Source of the DNA: Pichia kudriavzevii
Lineage: Eukaryota > Ascomycota > Pichiomycetes > Pichiales > Pichiaceae
NCBI RefSeq assembly: GCF_003054445.1
Contig: NC_042508.1
Span: 1,674,001 to 1,738,000 of the forward strand
DNA: 64,000 bases
Reading direction: 5' to 3'
The notes beneath the pieces were generated by a model. It saw nothing but the letters and a program-made list of their open reading frames with translations. It searched no databases and had not been told where the DNA came from. Both the position numbers and the translations under genes were made by a program. Of this stretch, positions 36,010 to 45,211 are shown piece by piece; the first letter of the stretch is position 1, and every line of letters begins with the position of its first letter.

Positions 36010-37635
36010 ATGGTGTTTGCATACGTAACGTTACTCTTGAATTCAGGGTATCTTCCAGGAACACTCACATTGGCTAAGTCTTTGCAAGATACAAAGAGTG
36101 AGATCCCATTGGTACTACTTTTTTCGAAAAATAACATCAACACGAGTGTCTTTGAGCTCATTGTTAATTGCGGCTTCTTTCACAGGTTAATAAATGTTGA
36201 TGAATATTTAATCAAGTCAAACAATGAATTCCAACTAGTGGATTTGTTAAAAAGAAAGGACTTGATGTACACTCTAACTAAATTGAATATATGGAGATTG
36301 GTTGATTATGATAAGGTTGTGTACTTGGATTCGGATATTCTAGTACAACAAAACATAGACAATTTATTTGATTATGTTCCTGAGATGTCAGAATACCAGA
36401 TACTAGCTGCGTCGGATTCGGGTTGGCCAGATATTTTTAATTCGGGATTGTTTGTTATTAAACCTAGTGTTGATGTTTTCAATCAGTTGATGCAATTCTA
36501 TAAATCTCATGACTCTTTTGACGGTGCTGATCAAGGCCTGTTGAATGAATTTTTTAATTTACAAAGTGATAAAACTGCTGGACTGTGGTGCAGATTGCCC
36601 TTCACTTATAATTGCACTCTCAATTCAAACTACGAATATCTACCGGCAATGATCAGATTCAAGGACGACATAAAGGTCTTTCATTTTATAGGTATGAACA
36701 AACCATGGAAAAATCACAACCTCTGTTTTGATCCTGTATACGCTAGAATATTCAATAATGAAACAACCAATTTGTATCAATTATGGTGGGACAAGTTTAA
36801 CAGTATTAATTTAGATAATGTAGATAATGTTGAGATTTTAGAAATTGCTGGCCAATTGCAGACTCGGTTAGACATTGATACATTGACAATTTCAACACCT
36901 ACTTCTGACGAACCAACGCAAACTGCTGATGAACCTGTCAATCACCACTTTGAGGAAAAGGCTGTTAATCATCGTCATAATGAGATTAATAATCCATTTT
37001 TGTCGCCTCAAACTGAACAAATCGAAAACTTACACTTCCCAACTTTCTACTACAAAAAGCCATCTACTGAGCCTATCAAAGATGAGAGTGGTAAAGGTGA
37101 AGCTTGGAAGATGTGTGAAAGTAAGGTTGAATGGTCTGACGAGAAGGGAAACGATCCTGAAGACGGGAGGACGACGGTTTTGGAGAGCCCAGCCACTTTG
37201 GTTCAAGAGGAGCCACTATCGCAAGTTGATAGGTATATTCAATCTCACCCTATTTTCCCTTGGGAGGAAAAGCATTTTCCAGTGACTAGAACATTTAGCA
37301 GTGCTACAAAATTTGAACCGCCAAAATATAATATTTCTATTGCTGAGGATAACAGTGATCCATCCGAAGAAGAAGAATATGACGAGTGTATTGATGGTAG
37401 ACTGCTTGGTTTTGATAATGGAGATAGGTTTGAAGAGTATATCAATAAAGTCAACTTAAAGACAATAGAGAAAGTGCAGGAGTCTGAGAAAGAGCTTGAG
37501 ATTGAAAACGAGATGGAAAATGAAATTGAAGAAGTTGTAGATGTGAATGAGGAGGGCTTGGAGCTAAGTAAGGAAGATGCCAGAGTTATTGAAGATCTAG
37601 AAAACGAAGAAAACAACATTATCGGCCAAACGTAA
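36010..37635 (+). CDS. GLG1: Glycogenin (self-glucosylating glycogen initiator)
   Basis: The product has 541 residues. The N-terminal GT8 glycosyltransferase domain (about 1-255) shows AYVTLLLNSGYLPGTLTLAK, the metal-binding DxD in VVYLDSDILV (about residue 105), FNSGLFVIKP, DGADQGLLNEFF and HFIGMNKPWK. Glycogenin transfers glucose from UDP-glucose to its own tyrosines to prime glycogen. The long acidic, Glu-rich tail is variable, and its end could serve as the glycogen-synthase-binding region. S. cerevisiae has two paralogues, GLG1 and GLG2; the symbol means the family rather than one of them. Confidence 0.9.
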   Translation: MVFAYVTLLLNSGYLPGTLTLAKSLQDTKSEIPLVLLFSKNNINTSVFELIVNCGFFHRLINVDEYLIKSNNEFQLVDLLKRKDLMYTLTKLNIWRLVDYDKVVYLDSDILVQQNIDNLFDYVPEMSEYQILAASDSGWPDIFNSGLFVIKPSVDVFNQLMQFYKSHDSFDGADQGLLNEFFNLQSDKTAGLWCRLPFTYNCTLNSNYEYLPAMIRFKDDIKVFHFIGMNKPWKNHNLCFDPVYARIFNNETTNLYQLWWDKFNSINLDNVDNVEILEIAGQLQTRLDIDTLTISTPTSDEPTQTADEPVNHHFEEKAVNHRHNEINNPFLSPQTEQIENLHFPTFYYKKPSTEPIKDESGKGEAWKMCESKVEWSDEKGNDPEDGRTTVLESPATLVQEEPLSQVDRYIQSHPIFPWEEKHFPVTRTFSSATKFEPPKYNISIAEDNSDPSEEEEYDECIDGRLLGFDNGDRFEEYINKVNLKTIEKVQESEKELEIENEMENEIEEVVDVNEEGLELSKEDARVIEDLENEENNIIGQT

Positions 37636-37941
37636 CGGTATAATATACATATACAAAACATGCAAATGTGAAATTTCTGCTAACATTTTTTTATGTTATT
37701 TAGATACCACCTGAAGGCCATGTAGATGTTTGCGTTATACACCCATTCCCTTATACTGTGTGTGTATGTATCCATGTATAGATGTATGTGCGTGTGAATA
37801 TGTGTATTGTGGATTTTTATTTTGTTTATTTGTCTTTTTCTAGTTTTATTAGCAAACATTATAAAGAGGAAAAGTATATAATGAAGTTTGGATATATAAA
37901 GAGGGTTAGTGACTTTCTTCTCCCATGTATTTCAAGTGGAT
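37636..37941. other. Gap between convergent glycogenin gene and CDC10
   Basis: A 306-base AT-rich convergent region with a GTGTGTATGTATCCATGTAT-type stretch (37755-37800). It contains transcript ends only; no gene is seen. Confidence 0.5.
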
Positions 37942-38952
37942 TCAACTCTGAACCTGTGGCATTCTAGAATTTCTAGCGCTAACGTTTTCCCTTAAGAAGG
38001 TTAGTTCTCTAGTTCTGAAAGATTCATAGTGCATCAAGTTGGTGGTCTCGATCAAGTCAAACAAATGGGTTCTAGTCAGAAAGTCCCTCAAGTAAATAAA
38101 TTCACATTGGGTGACGTCTTCCACGTTAATGATACCCCATTTAGTTCTTCTTCCTCTAATTGATTCGCCGTTGGGTGTAGTGATGATACTCTCGGATCCA
38201 ATAACTGCAAAGGGCAGCAAAGATCTGATATCCCTATTAAATTGGATCTCCTCTTCAGAGAGCTCGTCATCAAAACTAGTTTCATAGGGATACATCTTCA
38301 AATTATAGTGAGTAAACTGTTCTTGTAAAATGGCTTTCAATTTTGATCTTTCATCTAAAGTCAGAGTGTCTGCCTTGGCGATAATTGGTACAACGTTGGC
38401 GACTTCAGTTAGTCTCTTTAAAACTTGAATATCTAATGCCTTTAAACCATAGCCATTTGGTTGGATAAAGTACAAAACACAGTGAACTCTTGTATCTTTA
38501 ATGAATTTTTCTCTAGAGGCATTCAACTCTCTCCGAAGATATTGATTTTGCTGGTCCTTGATGTATTTAAGAATAGGCTCCCATGACTTGTCATTGTTGA
38601 GCTGATCGCCAAAACCAGGGGTATCGATGACGTTCAAATTCAACCTAACATTATTCTCAAGTAAGGTATGGTTAGTGATTTTGATTTCAGTGGTTCTGTC
38701 AATTGGTTCGTTTATTGTGTCTCTACCATTAGAGTCAACAAGATGTGAGCTGAATAGTGTATTAACCAACGTGGACTTACCCATGCCAGAATAACCAACT
38801 AACATAACATTGAAAGTAAAGCCTCTCTTAACCAATCTATTTTCAATTTGGGTGGTGATGGTATCAAAACCAACGTAATTGGAAGGATGTGATACAGAAC
38901 CATTAGTTCCCGACACGTCTGTGCTCTGTGCTCTTATAACCGAATCTGCCAT
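37942..38952 (-). CDS. CDC10: Septin, Cdc10 type
   Basis: The ATG at 38952 gives 336 residues (S. cerevisiae Cdc10 322); upstream codons lead only to a TTG. GTPase motifs: P-loop GYSGMGKS (about 53-60), switch DTPGFGD and the G4 motif AKAD in PIIAKADTLTLDERSKLK. The septin unique element is present (WGIINVEDVTQCEFIYLRDF). No C-terminal coiled coil follows, which distinguishes Cdc10 from Cdc3, Cdc11, Cdc12 and Shs1. Cdc10 forms the central pair of the septin octamer at the bud neck. An MCB-containing palindrome lies about 130 bases upstream. Confidence 0.93.
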   Translation of the reverse strand: MADSVIRAQSTDVSGTNGSVSHPSNYVGFDTITTQIENRLVKRGFTFNVMLVGYSGMGKSTLVNTLFSSHLVDSNGRDTINEPIDRTTEIKITNHTLLENNVRLNLNVIDTPGFGDQLNNDKSWEPILKYIKDQQNQYLRRELNASREKFIKDTRVHCVLYFIQPNGYGLKALDIQVLKRLTEVANVVPIIAKADTLTLDERSKLKAILQEQFTHYNLKMYPYETSFDDELSEEEIQFNRDIRSLLPFAVIGSESIITTPNGESIRGRRTKWGIINVEDVTQCEFIYLRDFLTRTHLFDLIETTNLMHYESFRTRELTFLRENVSARNSRMPQVQS

Positions 38953-39419
38953 GGTCCTTTCTGCTATATGTTCAAATGGATGTTCCAATCAACCAAATCA
39001 AACACACCTTTCCTATTACCTGGTGTAAATATATACACAATAAACATTCCCTAAAACATCCATATTTCGAGAAGGGAGACACGCGTGTCCGAATAGGGAA
39101 AGAGGCAACTTTTTTCCAATATGGTTTTTTTTTTCCCCCTTTTTTTTCTTTTGATTTCTAGTTCAGCATAACCGTCATGTTACATGTACAGTTCCCAAGA
39201 CGTTTATGTTTCCTGCCGCATCGGGATATTTCGCATTTCCGCTATTTTGTTCCTAATTGGGCAGTTTCGCATATTGTTTTTTCCCCCCTGTGTTCCCGCA
39301 TTTTTCGTTCAACATGGAAATATCAACATGGCAGAATCTACCATACAGGTTGGGGCAGTTTGCTGGTTCTTTGAGCAGAGTTGAAAAGTGTACTTGTACT
39401 ATAAGTGACCGAGATAATA
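38953..39419. other. Divergent promoter region, CDC10 / MRPL32
   Basis: A 467-base region with the palindrome GACACGCGTGTC (39078-39089), a T-rich tract (39120-39160) and several short plus-strand frames without support. Confidence 0.55.
39078..39089. promoter_or_regulatory. 12-base palindrome with MCB core upstream of CDC10
   Basis: GACACGCGTGTC contains ACGCGT, the Mbp1/Swi6 cell-cycle box, 126-137 bases before the CDC10 ATG. Confidence 0.35.
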
Positions 39420-39965
39420 ATGGCGTTTGTACTCAGATCTGCAGGTTTGGCTGCTCTTGGAGAGTCGCTTCTTCCAAGAGTCGGGATCCCTTCCATTAAA
39501 ATCGGTCTTACTATCCCTGCATTGCTTCAACCACAGGGTGAAACGAAAAAGTCATTGGAGGAGCACCTCTGCGATCACGAACAGCACGCTCAAGCACCGG
39601 CAAACGGTATTGAAATCGATGCGGGCATTTTGAAGGCAGCACCAAAGAAGAAGGTGTCTCATCAGAAGAGAAGACAGAGATTATATGGACCAGGTGACAA
39701 ACAAATCAAGTTGAAGGATAACTTGAATAGATGTCCTGCGTGTGGACACTATAAGAGGTCCCATTTCCTGTGTATGAACTGTGTTTTGCAAATTAGAAAC
39801 TACTGGAAGGCCAGAGACGCACCAGCTCCAAGAGAAGCAGAAGAATTTGCGAACCCATTAGATGAAAAGGTGCTATACCCTGGTAAGACTGAAAGAGATT
39901 ATGAGAGAAAGCTGCAATCTAAAGATTGGATTCCAAAGAGGCCAAAGACTCTCCCTGTAGAATAG
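39420..39965 (+). CDS. MRPL32: Mitochondrial ribosomal protein bL32m
   Basis: The product has 181 residues from the ATG at 39420 (S. cerevisiae 183). The N-terminal ~70 residues form the mitochondrial presequence region. The conserved part starts KKKVSHQKRRQRLYGPGDKQ, then a zinc-binding pair CPACGHYKRSHFLCMNC. In S. cerevisiae MrpL32 must be cut by the m-AAA protease before it can join the large subunit, which links protein quality control to mitochondrial translation. The same layout here suggests the same control. Confidence 0.93.
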   Translation: MAFVLRSAGLAALGESLLPRVGIPSIKIGLTIPALLQPQGETKKSLEEHLCDHEQHAQAPANGIEIDAGILKAAPKKKVSHQKRRQRLYGPGDKQIKLKDNLNRCPACGHYKRSHFLCMNCVLQIRNYWKARDAPAPREAEEFANPLDEKVLYPGKTERDYERKLQSKDWIPKRPKTLPVE

Positions 39966-40329
39966 GCATCGGTTTATGAAAACCAAATTTACTCTTGTTT
40001 AAATGCATTCAGTCACCTCCCCTATCCATGTACATATATTTTATATACGGTTGTCTATAGGTAGCACTTACTCTGTACCATAATCATGTCCAGAGGACGG
40101 TACACTAAATATCAACTTTAGTAGTGTTTCCCTAGCCCAATAAGATTAACATGTTGGTTTATTTCTTGATTTTTTTTTCTCTCCTTACTGTCAAAATTTT
40201 TCATGACAAGACAAATCGAACCATAATAAGCCTCCAAATCATTTTACTACGATACCTTGGTTCTACGAGACGTTTTTACCTGATACTGTCGATTACACTT
40301 ATTTGTGCCTTGGTTCTATATACAGAAAA
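39966..40329. other. Gap before the F-box/JmjC gene
   Basis: A 364-base AT-rich region with T runs near 40170 and no clear motif. A small plus-strand frame (40151-40333) is hydrophobic by virtue of T-richness and overlaps the next start; I do not call it. Confidence 0.5.
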
Positions 40330-42159
40330 ATGACTGTTGAGTCGGTAAGCAGTCAGACTTTGGAGCCATGTAGGAAAAGACACAAAGGAGAAAATCAAAC
40401 CAAGTCTGGAAAATCAATTCTAGCTAAATCGAGAACAACTAAAACACTGCAGCAACAATTTACGAGACACCCACTCAATGTAAAGCCGTCGAGTAATGTC
40501 TTGTTTGCAAGAGATGATGAGCTATTGAAAATTGGGAGATCAGCTGGAACATTGTTCAAGAAATTACCGGACGATGTGATTATAGGTATCTTGGGCCTAT
40601 TAGATAAGAGAGGGTTATGCAATGCATCTTTAGTTTCTAAATTTTGGTACGCATATTCCACTTTTGATGAGCTGTGGAGAAACTTATATACCACAAAGAC
40701 TGAAGAGGAAAGAGAAGCTAGTGGTTTGACATTTAAAGAGTGGAAAGGATCATGGAGAAGCTCAATCTTGAAAATCGATGTCAAAGAACAAATCCCCATT
40801 GATTGTGGTGGTTTGGTATACTCAGATGCCTTGTTCACCCCATATGCCAACTCGTGCATTGATTATCAAGAGGTATTTAGGGATATTATCAAGGAACAAG
40901 AAAACTTAAGAGATATCGACGGTTACTGGGATGCTAATGTTTTAACCAATCCAAGCAAGTTCCCGTATAGAGGTAGAATCCCAAGGATAGAGGAAAGTAC
41001 CTTCACGTATGAGATGTTTGAAAGAAATAAATGGGACCAACATCCTTTTATTTTAGGGTCAAATGATCCTATCAAGTCAAAGAATCGCTGGCCGGGATGG
41101 ACCATCAAATACTTGTTGGAACAGTTCCCGAATGTCAAGTTTAGACAAGAATCAGTTTTATGGGAGCTATCCCTATACGAATCATATGCTTTGGCAAATA
41201 GGGATGAAAACCCGCTATATTTATTTGATTGTAGGTCAGAAGCAATGAAAGTTCTTTTGCCAACTGGATATTTCCCACACCCTCCAATATATGCAACCAA
41301 GGATTTATTCAAGGTTTTCCAAGAATGTCGGCCTGATCATTCCTGGTTGATCACGGGCCCACAGCGATCAGGCTCTACATTCCATAAGGATCCGAATTCA
41401 ACAGATGCGTGGAACACCGTCTTACAGGGTTCGAAACTGTGGGTATTATTACCGCCAGGAATGAAACCGCCAGGAGTCTTTGTAAGTGATGATGAAAGTG
41501 AGGTAATTTCCCCTACTGGTTTGGCAGAATGGGTCAAAAGTGGGTTTTGGAATGATAGCATACAGATCAGTGATGAAGCAACGTTAGACACAAATGATAA
41601 TTTTGGATCTGGAGGGTTCAGAACATGCGTTGTTGGTATTACATTTGCAAATGAATGCATGTATGTTCCTTCTGGATGGTGGCATACTGTTATCAACTTG
41701 GAAGACTCCGTTGCGTTTACAGCAAACTTTGTTCCTCCGTGTAAGATCTCTAATGTCTTACAATTCATGAAGTTTAAACCTGACCAAGTCAGTGGATTTA
41801 GGCATGATTTACTACAAAAGAAACTGAGTGAATTTATCAACGGATATACCGGTAATATTGACGAAAACATCGAAACCATTAAGAAATATCTACAGAGGGA
41901 AGACCTAAGAAACAACGATGAAGACGTTGGGGAACTCAATGGAGCTTGCCAAATGCCTGTTTTTGAGACTTTTGTTGAGTTTTTAAAAGCTTCTGGTTAT
42001 GAAGATTTGGTGAGAGAAAGCCTTGCTCATTTGAAGAAGAAAAGTGATGATGAAGAAGAAGATCTGAAGGTGAGATCCCGAGCATGGGAAACGTTGACCG
42101 AAGAGGGAAGAAAAAAAAATAACAATGGGTTTAGTTTTGGATTTGATATAGATGAATGA
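40330..42159 (+). CDS. F-box and JmjC domain protein (JMJD6-like)
   Basis: The product has 609 residues. An F-box lies at about 78-125 (LFKKLPDDVIIGILGLLDKR, then NASLVSKFWYAYSTFDELWR). The JmjC domain (about 335-480) has the Fe(II)-binding HxD in STFHKDPNSTDAWN and the distal His in YVPSGWWHTVINL, plus GSKLWVLLPPG, so the 2-oxoglutarate oxygenase site looks intact. JMJD6-type enzymes hydroxylate lysines; the F-box suggests Skp1/cullin binding. This fusion is known from fission yeast and other fungi, and I recall no S. cerevisiae orthologue. The C-terminus is Lys/Glu-rich. Confidence 0.85.
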   Translation: MTVESVSSQTLEPCRKRHKGENQTKSGKSILAKSRTTKTLQQQFTRHPLNVKPSSNVLFARDDELLKIGRSAGTLFKKLPDDVIIGILGLLDKRGLCNASLVSKFWYAYSTFDELWRNLYTTKTEEEREASGLTFKEWKGSWRSSILKIDVKEQIPIDCGGLVYSDALFTPYANSCIDYQEVFRDIIKEQENLRDIDGYWDANVLTNPSKFPYRGRIPRIEESTFTYEMFERNKWDQHPFILGSNDPIKSKNRWPGWTIKYLLEQFPNVKFRQESVLWELSLYESYALANRDENPLYLFDCRSEAMKVLLPTGYFPHPPIYATKDLFKVFQECRPDHSWLITGPQRSGSTFHKDPNSTDAWNTVLQGSKLWVLLPPGMKPPGVFVSDDESEVISPTGLAEWVKSGFWNDSIQISDEATLDTNDNFGSGGFRTCVVGITFANECMYVPSGWWHTVINLEDSVAFTANFVPPCKISNVLQFMKFKPDQVSGFRHDLLQKKLSEFINGYTGNIDENIETIKKYLQREDLRNNDEDVGELNGACQMPVFETFVEFLKASGYEDLVRESLAHLKKKSDDEEEDLKVRSRAWETLTEEGRKKNNNGFSFGFDIDE

Positions 42160-42262
42160 GATTTTGTTGTATCTAAAACATGACATTCTAGGATCTTATA
42201 TGTTTTTACAGCTCTATATAATTGCATCATTAGTAAAATAATTGTTCGACATCAAGGCATGC

Positions 42263-43123
42263 TCACAACTTCAGTTTCTCCCCATTGGAGATTGATGTGC
42301 TCACAAACTCATACACACCAAGGAAGATTGCCCCACCAGCACTGATCCACATAGTTCTTGGGCCAATGCCGCTAAACAAAACTCTGTATCCTTCTTCAGA
42401 GACGATGTTTCTTGCCAATTTGAAAACACCAATTCTTTCCTTGCTTAGCATCAATCTGGTCTTCAGGACATCCAATGGTGTAGTTGATGCTGCAGCAATA
42501 CCCCCTGCAATTGAACCGCACAATGCACCTTGCAACGGAGAAACCCTCTCAACTCCTTGATACTGTGCCCAAATCGACTTCATGTGTTCATACAGCGGGA
42601 ATTGAATCACGGTAAACGGTATTTCACGCATGATTGTTGTCCCCCAGCCCCTATATAAACCTTGAAACACACCTTCACCTGATTGGTTAGTAATGATGTA
42701 TTTGAAAGATTCTAAGGAAGAGTTAAACTGTAGAGACTGAGTACGTTGTTTAATAACTTCTGCCGGTACCCGAACTAGGCATGCTGCTATTTCACCTAAG
42801 GAGGCTGCAATCATATGGGACAAATGAGTTGAAGTACCTTTTTCCAAATTGGGAAGATACAAGGGTAATTCATTCTTTAGAAAAGATTTACTAGTATCAT
42901 AAGTAATAAAAAACAGCGATGCAGAAGGCGCAGAAGCAATTACTGCACTTCCTAGACCTTTATAAAGACCTCTGAACCCTCCATTGTGAAAGAACCCACC
43001 CTTGGCTTGAAGTCGTGTCTTGAGAGTGTCGATGGGGAAAAAAGCCAAATCTGTGGCTGTACCTGCTGCTCCCCCGCTGATCAACGATGTCACAAAAGCA
43101 CTCTGTATGTCCGTTTTCTCCAT
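42263..43123 (-). CDS. PET8: Mitochondrial S-adenosylmethionine carrier
   Basis: The product has 286 residues from the ATG at 43123 (S. cerevisiae Pet8 284); an in-frame ATG at 43216 would add 31 residues. Three mitochondrial-carrier repeats with PX[DE]XX[KR] motifs are visible: PIDTLKTRLQAKGGF, PAEVIKQRTQ and PLDVLKTRLML, with Pet8-specific ASAPSASLFFITYD and GPRTMWISAGGAIFLGVYE. It exchanges cytosolic SAM for mitochondrial S-adenosylhomocysteine, supplying methylation and the radical-SAM enzymes of biotin and lipoate synthesis. It shares a 268-base divergent promoter with NFS1, which provides sulfur for the Fe-S clusters of those same enzymes. Confidence 0.93.
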   Translation of the reverse strand: MEKTDIQSAFVTSLISGGAAGTATDLAFFPIDTLKTRLQAKGGFFHNGGFRGLYKGLGSAVIASAPSASLFFITYDTSKSFLKNELPLYLPNLEKGTSTHLSHMIAASLGEIAACLVRVPAEVIKQRTQSLQFNSSLESFKYIITNQSGEGVFQGLYRGWGTTIMREIPFTVIQFPLYEHMKSIWAQYQGVERVSPLQGALCGSIAGGIAAASTTPLDVLKTRLMLSKERIGVFKLARNIVSEEGYRVLFSGIGPRTMWISAGGAIFLGVYEFVSTSISNGEKLKL

Positions 43124-43391
43124 TGCGGTAATGATTGATGGTCTCCAAAAGGGATTTACTTTGACTCTACAACTTAATATTCGCAAAGTCTTGAAGATTT
43201 CAACGTGTATTTTCATGTCAACTCTAACACCGAAAAGGCAAAATCCGAGCCGAATTCGCTAAACCGGGGAGATATTTTTTTGGAAAGGAAGCTGCCATTG
43301 AAAAAGATGACTCCTTGTGTGGATATGATGATTAATCAAACTTTTTGTTTTATCTTTTGTAGGGAGATAAGCAATTTGGATATAGACAGCC

Positions 43392-44771
43392 ATGACGTTT
43401 GCCCTACAATTTAGAAATTCCATAGTCCAGCGTCCTGGATTCTTGAGGGCCCTACGCCAGCTCTCAACGTCAAAGCAAAGTTTGAATCAGGTTGGCAACG
43501 CAAAACCTCCAGCTGGTTCGAAAGTTTCATTGGCTAATTCTAAATTAGGATCCTCTGAATATGGTTCACGTCCAATATATTTGGATATGCAGGCTACCAC
43601 GCCGGTTGACCCAAGGGTTTTGGATAAAATGCTAGAGTTTTATACGGGTTATTATGGTAATCCGCATTCGGCAACACATGCTTACGGTTGGGAGAGTGAA
43701 AGTGCAGTTGAGAAGGCGAGAGCTTATGTTGCCGAAGTTATTGGTGCTGATCCAAAGGAAATTATATTCACCTCAGGAGCAACTGAGTCTAACAATGCGG
43801 CCTTAAAGGGTGTTGCTAGATTTTATTCCAAGACTAAGAAACATATAATCACAACCCAAACAGAACACAAATGTGTTTTGGATACCTGTCGGCATTTACA
43901 AGATGATGGATTTGAAGTTACGTACTTGAAGGTCAATGAAGACGGTTTGATCGATCTAGAGGAGTTAGAGAAGGCTATCCGTAAAGATACTGCTATTGTT
44001 TCAATTATGGGTGTCAATAATGAAATCGGTGTTATCCAACCACTAGAAGAAATTGGCCGTATTTGTCGTTCGCACAAAGTTTTCTTCCATTCTGACTGTG
44101 CACAAGCCTATGGTAAGATTCCAATTGATGTCAATAAAATGAACATTGATTTGATGTCGATTTCATCCCACAAAATCTATGGACCAATGGGTATTGGTGC
44201 CTTATATGTGAGAAGAAGGCCAAGAGTTAGATTAGATCCAATCATCAATGGAGGTGGTCAAGAGAGAGGATTGAGGTCAGGTACTCTTGCACCACCATTG
44301 GTAGCAGGATTTGGAGAAGCTTCGAGGTTGATGATGAAGGAATATGACAGCGATCACGCACATATTTCCAAATTATCGAAGAAGCTGATTGACAATCTAT
44401 TAGCTATTGAGCACACACAACTAAATGGCTCAAAGGACCATAGATATGCAGGTTGTGTTAATGTTTCGTTTGCTTATGTTGAAGGTGAATCATTACTTAT
44501 GGCTTTGAAAGATATTGCCTTGAGTTCTGGATCTGCGTGTACATCTGCAAGTTTGGAGCCTTCTTATGTCTTGCACGCACTTGGTGCAGATGATGCATTA
44601 GCACATTCGAGTATTAGGTTTGGTATTGGTAGATTTACAACCGAAGCTGAGATTGACTATGTTTCACAAGCAATGAAGGAAAGGGTTGGATTCCTAAGAG
44701 AAATGAGTCCTTTGTGGGAGATGGTTAAAGAAGGTATTGACTTAAATTCCATTGAATGGGCAGGACACTAG
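43392..44771 (+). CDS. NFS1: Mitochondrial cysteine desulfurase
   Basis: The product has 459 residues. A basic presequence (about 1-50, [15 protein letters not shown]) precedes the class V PLP fold. The PLP lysine is K261 in [16 protein letters not shown], and the active-site Cys is C383 in [15 protein letters not shown]. The enzyme takes sulfur from cysteine as a persulfide and passes it to Isu1 with Isd11 and frataxin, feeding Fe-S cluster assembly and tRNA thiolation. No feature is missing. It is divergent from PET8. Confidence 0.96.
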   Translation: MTFALQFRNSIVQRPGFLRALRQLSTSKQSLNQVGNAKPPAGSKVSLANSKLGSSEYGSRPIYLDMQATTPVDPRVLDKMLEFYTGYYGNPHSATHAYGWESESAVEKARAYVAEVIGADPKEIIFTSGATESNNAALKGVARFYSKTKKHIITTQTEHKCVLDTCRHLQDDGFEVTYLKVNEDGLIDLEELEKAIRKDTAIVSIMGVNNEIGVIQPLEEIGRICRSHKVFFHSDCAQAYGKIPIDVNKMNIDLMSISSHKIYGPMGIGALYVRRRPRVRLDPIINGGGQERGLRSGTLAPPLVAGFGEASRLMMKEYDSDHAHISKLSKKLIDNLLAIEHTQLNGSKDHRYAGCVNVSFAYVEGESLLMALKDIALSSGSACTSASLEPSYVLHALGADDALAHSSIRFGIGRFTTEAEIDYVSQAMKERVGFLREMSPLWEMVKEGIDLNSIEWAGH

Positions 44772-45211
44772 TGTGTATAAACACGGGTGAAGTCCATTAT
44801 ATCGATATATATACATATATATACACTTCCTGTATAGTTGTTTAACGGCATTATTTTTTAGTTTTTCGTTTTGTTTGCTATGTTTGTTTATCACGAGTCA
44901 CTAGGGCAACAAGATAAGGCAATATTAGGTAGAGATACATATGAGAGAGGGTGTTATAATGCTAACAGAGAAACAGACAGTAAATGGTGTGAAAAAAAAA
45001 TTAAACTGAAGTATGGCAGAAAGAAATGAATAAAAAGAATTACAATTAATAGGGACCTCAGTAAATCAGAACAGGACCAAAACGAAGTGAACATAAAATG
45101 CAAATGTTGGTATGATGAGGGAATGGGTATCAAGGGAGAAGCGGAAATGGGCAAAAATCAAACCCATTATTTATTATATTCTTTAGTTATTTTCAAGAGT
45201 TCAAAGTTAGT
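44772..45211. other. Convergent gap between NFS1 and the WSC gene
   Basis: A 440-base region holding the transcript ends of both genes. A TATATATACATATATATACA stretch (44803-44825) directly behind NFS1 is a good candidate for a yeast efficiency/positioning element. No coding sequence is evident. Confidence 0.55.
44803..44825 (+). terminator. TATATA-rich probable 3'-end element of NFS1
   Basis: Two TATATAYA units in tandem, 30-50 bases behind the NFS1 stop codon, match the TAYRTA efficiency-element pattern of yeast polyadenylation sites. Confidence 0.4.
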
